Shown here: positions 61,654 to 64,000 of the stretch, piece by piece
Layout of the letters: each line of letters opens with the position of its first letter
Position numbering within the stretch: the first letter of the stretch is position 1
Assembly (NCBI RefSeq): GCF_006539185.1
Contig: NZ_BJMN01000055.1
Location: 1-64,000 of the forward strand
Length of the DNA: 64,000 bases
Source of the DNA: Streptomyces gardneri
Lineage (GTDB): Bacteria; Actinomycetota; Actinomycetes; Streptomycetales; Streptomycetaceae
Direction of reading: 5' to 3'
Position numbers and translations under genes: made by a program
Notes under the pieces: model-generated
What the model was told of the DNA's origin: nothing
What the model saw: only the letters and a program-made list of their open reading frames with translations
Database searches by the model: none

Positions 61654-61712
61654 CGTGGTGACCACGGAACGCACCACGGAACGCACCACGGAGTCCGGTA
61701 CGGAGTCCGGCA
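61654..61712. promoter_or_regulatory. Stacked repeats between VOC and LuxR-type genes
   Basis: CCGTGGT (61654-61660) and ACCACGG (61662-61668) form a perfect 15-base palindrome. It runs into two tandem copies of CCACGGAACGCA (61663-61674 and 61675-61686), then two copies of ACGGAGTCCGG (61689-61699 and 61701-61711). All lie in the 186-base divergent intergenic region. Confidence 0.6.
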
Positions 61713-61757
61713 CGGAAAGCCCGCGGAAGGCGCCCCGCACCGGCCGATAATGAGCCG

Positions 61758-64000
61758 GTGTCGACTCCAGTGATCTCCTCCCGGGAAGCCGAGGTGCTCG
61801 CGCTCCTCGGGGAGCACCTCAGCAACGCGGAGATCTCCGCGCAGTTGTTCATCTCCGTACGGACCGTCGAATCGCACGTCTCCTCGCTGCTCCGCAAGCT
61901 GGCGGTGCCGGACCGGCGGGCGCTCTCCCGGCGCGCGGCCGAGTCGGCCCGGGAGGCGGCTCCCGTCGACATGCCGGTGCCCGTCCTGCCCGCGCCGCTG
62001 ACGGCGTTCGTCGGCCGGGTGCGGGAGCGCGGGGAACTGATGGAGGCGCTGAAGGCGTACCGCCAGGTCACCGCGGTCGGCCCGGGCGGCGTCGGGAAGA
62101 CCCGGCTCGCGCTGGCCGTCGCCGCGGAGCTGGCCGCCGACTTCGCCGACGGGGTGTGGTTCGTCGACCTGGCGCCCGTCACCGATCCGGGCCGGGTGGG
62201 CGCGGCCGTCGCGGCGGCCGTCGGGGTGGGCGAGCAGCCCGGGCGCGGTGTCGACGAGTCGGTGTTCGCCGCACTGGCGGACCGTCAGGCGCTGCTGGTC
62301 TGGGACAACTGCGAGCAGATACGCGACGGGGTCGCGCCCTTCCTCGAGCGGCTGCTCGCGGCCTGCCCGCGCGTACGGGTGCTCGTGACGAGCCGGGCGC
62401 GGCTGATGGTGCCGTTCGAGCGGGTCTTCCCCGTGCCGCCGCTGTCGCGGGCCGGGGGCGGGGACTCGGAGGCCGTGGAGCTCTTCCTGGAGCGGGCGGC
62501 GGCGGTCGGTCTGCCGTCGCCGGATCCGGCGGTACGCGACACGGTCGTGGCCCTCTGCGAGCGGCTCGACGGCATGGCCCTGGCCATCGAGCTGGCGGCG
62601 GCGCGCTGGCCCACGCTCGGTCTCGACGGTCTCGTCGCCGGGCTCTCCGACCAGTTGAGGATCCTGGCCGGCGGGCCGCGCGCCGCCGACCGGCACCGGT
62701 CGGTGCGGGCGGTCCTCGACTGGAGCCACGACCTGCTGGAACCGGCGGACCGGGCGCTGCTGCGCCGGGTGTCGGTCTTCGTGCTGCCGTTCACCGCCGA
62801 TGCGGCGGCGGAGGTCGCGGGCTTTGCCCCGCTGGACCCCGGCGCAGCCGCGGACGGGCTCGGCCGGCTGGCCGAGCAGAGCCTGCTCACCGTGACGCCG
62901 TCCGCCGCCGGCACCCGCTACCAGGCCCTGGAGACCATCCGGCAGTACGGCGCCGAACGGCTCGCCGAGGCCGACGAGTCGGCGGTCGTCCGTACGCGCC
63001 ACGTGGGGTGGTGCCTGGCCGGGGCGACGGGGCTCCTGGACGCCGGCGGCCCGGACTGGCGCGCTCGCTTCGACGCCGTGGCCGAGGACCTCAGGGTCGG
63101 CCTCGCCTGGGCCGCCGAGCGGTCGGAGCTCCGCGCGGACGCCCACCGGCTCGCCCTGTCCCTGGCGGAGTCGGCCTTCACCCGCAACCTGCTGGGCGAG
63201 GCGCAGGAGCGGTACGAGCAGGCCGCCGTGCTCGCCGGTGCGGATGACCACGCGGAGGCGGGGGAGTCCCTGCGGCTCGCCGCCGCGGTGGCCGGGTGCC
63301 GCCGGCTGGGCGACGACATGTTCCGCCTGCACCGGGCCGCCGGGGAAGCCGCCCGCCGGGCCGGCGACCTCCCGGGAACGGCCCGCGACCTGGCGACCGC
63401 CGCGACGGTCGCGTACCGCTTCTCCAGCGAGTTCACGCACATCCCGTCGCCGGAGGAGGCGAAGGCCCTCCTTGCGGAGGCCCGGGAGTTGTCGGGGGCG
63501 GGTGACCTGGAGGTCGGGGTCGGGGACGGGGGCGCGGATGGAGGCGGGACCGCGGAACGGGGCGCCGTTGGCGCGGGCCGTCCGACGGGCGCGGTCCTCC
63601 CGGCCGTCGGGGCCGGCGTCCCGGCTACTGCCGGCGGCGCGCCCGGTGCTGCCGGTGCCGGTGCGGTGACCGCCCCCGGCCCTGCCCCCGCCACTGCCGG
63701 CGGCGCGCCCGGTGCTGCCGTGCCTGCCGGTGCCGTGCCCGCCCGCGGCCTTGCCCCTGCCCCTGCCGTGCCCGCCCCCGCCCCCGGCCCTGTCCCCGCC
63801 CCCGCCCCTGCCCTCGCCCCCACCCCCCTCGCCGTCGCCGCCGTCGCGCTCGCCGAGGCCGCCGTCGTCGCCGACGCCTTCGGTGCCGTCCAGGGGGAGA
63901 CGGACAACACCGTGGAGGAGACGATCGCCCTCGCCGAGCGGGCCGTCGCGCTCGGCCGGCTCGCGGGTGACCCCGTGGCGGAGTCCGCCGCCCTCGACGC
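61758..64000 (+). CDS. LuxR helix-turn-helix / NB-ARC ATPase regulator, truncated by window end
   Basis: At least 747 residues; the gene runs off the right edge. A LuxR-type helix-turn-helix is at the N-terminus (SREAEVLALLGEHLSNAEIS, then ISVRTVESHVSSLLRKL, about 8-48), the reverse of the usual C-terminal place in LAL regulators. The ATPase follows: Walker A GPGGVGKT (108-115), Walker B QALLVWDNCEQ (about 178-188) and VLVTSRARLMVPFE. TPR-like helices begin near 400. Residues about 600-692 are a low-complexity Ala/Pro/Gly insert with a 28-base DNA repeat (63627-63654 and 63693-63720). The start GTG 61758 is placed at VSTPVISSREAEV. Stop lies beyond the window. Confidence 0.85.
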   Translation, partial: MSTPVISSREAEVLALLGEHLSNAEISAQLFISVRTVESHVSSLLRKLAVPDRRALSRRAAESAREAAPVDMPVPVLPAPLTAFVGRVRERGELMEALKAYRQVTAVGPGGVGKTRLALAVAAELAADFADGVWFVDLAPVTDPGRVGAAVAAAVGVGEQPGRGVDESVFAALADRQALLVWDNCEQIRDGVAPFLERLLAACPRVRVLVTSRARLMVPFERVFPVPPLSRAGGGDSEAVELFLERAAAVGLPSPDPAVRDTVVALCERLDGMALAIELAAARWPTLGLDGLVAGLSDQLRILAGGPRAADRHRSVRAVLDWSHDLLEPADRALLRRVSVFVLPFTADAAAEVAGFAPLDPGAAADGLGRLAEQSLLTVTPSAAGTRYQALETIRQYGAERLAEADESAVVRTRHVGWCLAGATGLLDAGGPDWRARFDAVAEDLRVGLAWAAERSELRADAHRLALSLAESAFTRNLLGEAQERYEQAAVLAGADDHAEAGESLRLAAAVAGCRRLGDDMFRLHRAAGEAARRAGDLPGTARDLATAATVAYRFSSEFTHIPSPEEAKALLAEARELSGAGDLEVGVGDGGADGGGTAERGAVGAGRPTGAVLPAVGAGVPATAGGAPGAAGAGAVTAPGPAPATAGGAPGAAVPAGAVPARGLAPAPAVPAPAPGPVPAPAPALAPTPLAVAAVALAEAAVVADAFGAVQGETDNTVEETIALAERAVALGRLAGDPVAESAALD

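Overview
This is a Streptomyces chromosome window, or one from a very close relative. GC content is very high with G or C in most third codon positions, GTG and TTG starts are common, several genes look leaderless, and most tRNA genes lack an encoded CCA. The genus is fixed by bldC, an Lsr2-like protein, valine dehydrogenase, an ffs-dnaX pair and scattered pur genes in the order known from the conserved core of Streptomyces chromosomes. A 14-bp site at 53163-53176, one base from the perfect parS consensus, fits a location in the origin-proximal half.

Layout. 1-15.4 kb is a more variable stretch: a rhodanese/DUF2892 gene broken by an in-frame TGA, a TetR/MFS divergent pair with clear operators, a TerD domain fused to a predicted PD-(D/E)XK nuclease, a YCII protein, a MarC protein, an AlkZ-like winged-helix protein, an aldo/keto reductase under a MerR-type promoter, an alpha/beta hydrolase, an ArsR-like/MFS divergent pair, and an operon of a secreted protein with a LolD/FtsX-type ABC transporter. 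15.6-18.8 kb holds small genes and a VOC/TetR divergent pair. From tRNA-Ser and ffs (SRP RNA) onward the window is core: dnaX, purD, a membrane protein and an N,N-dimethylformamidase-like protein, purC, tRNA-Gly, a two-component system with an ABC exporter, two more tRNA-Gly, the Lsr2-like gene, purS-purQ-purL, an ArsR regulator with an M23 peptidase, purF-purM, DUF3073, vdh, bldC, DUF6274, tRNA-Asp, hrpA, a DsbA/CcdA pair, a tRNA-Glu/Asp/Phe cluster, a metallopeptidase, a lipoprotein, a DEAD-box RNA helicase, a large FG-GAP secreted protein, tRNA-Lys, and a LuxR/NB-ARC regulator that runs off the right edge.

How the genes work together. Seven genes of de novo IMP synthesis (purD, C, S, Q, L, F, M) are spread over about 21 kb in four transcription units, separated by regulators and tRNA genes; purS-Q-L is translationally coupled. 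Regulation is dense: six divergent or autoregulated regulators have visible inverted repeats at their promoters. Two developmental or nucleoid regulators (bldC and the Lsr2-like gene) lie among housekeeping genes.

No CRISPR array, transposase, integrase or complete antiphage island is visible. The least conventional protein is the TerD-nuclease fusion at 2580-4703. Function calls rest on motif reading by eye; no database search was run.
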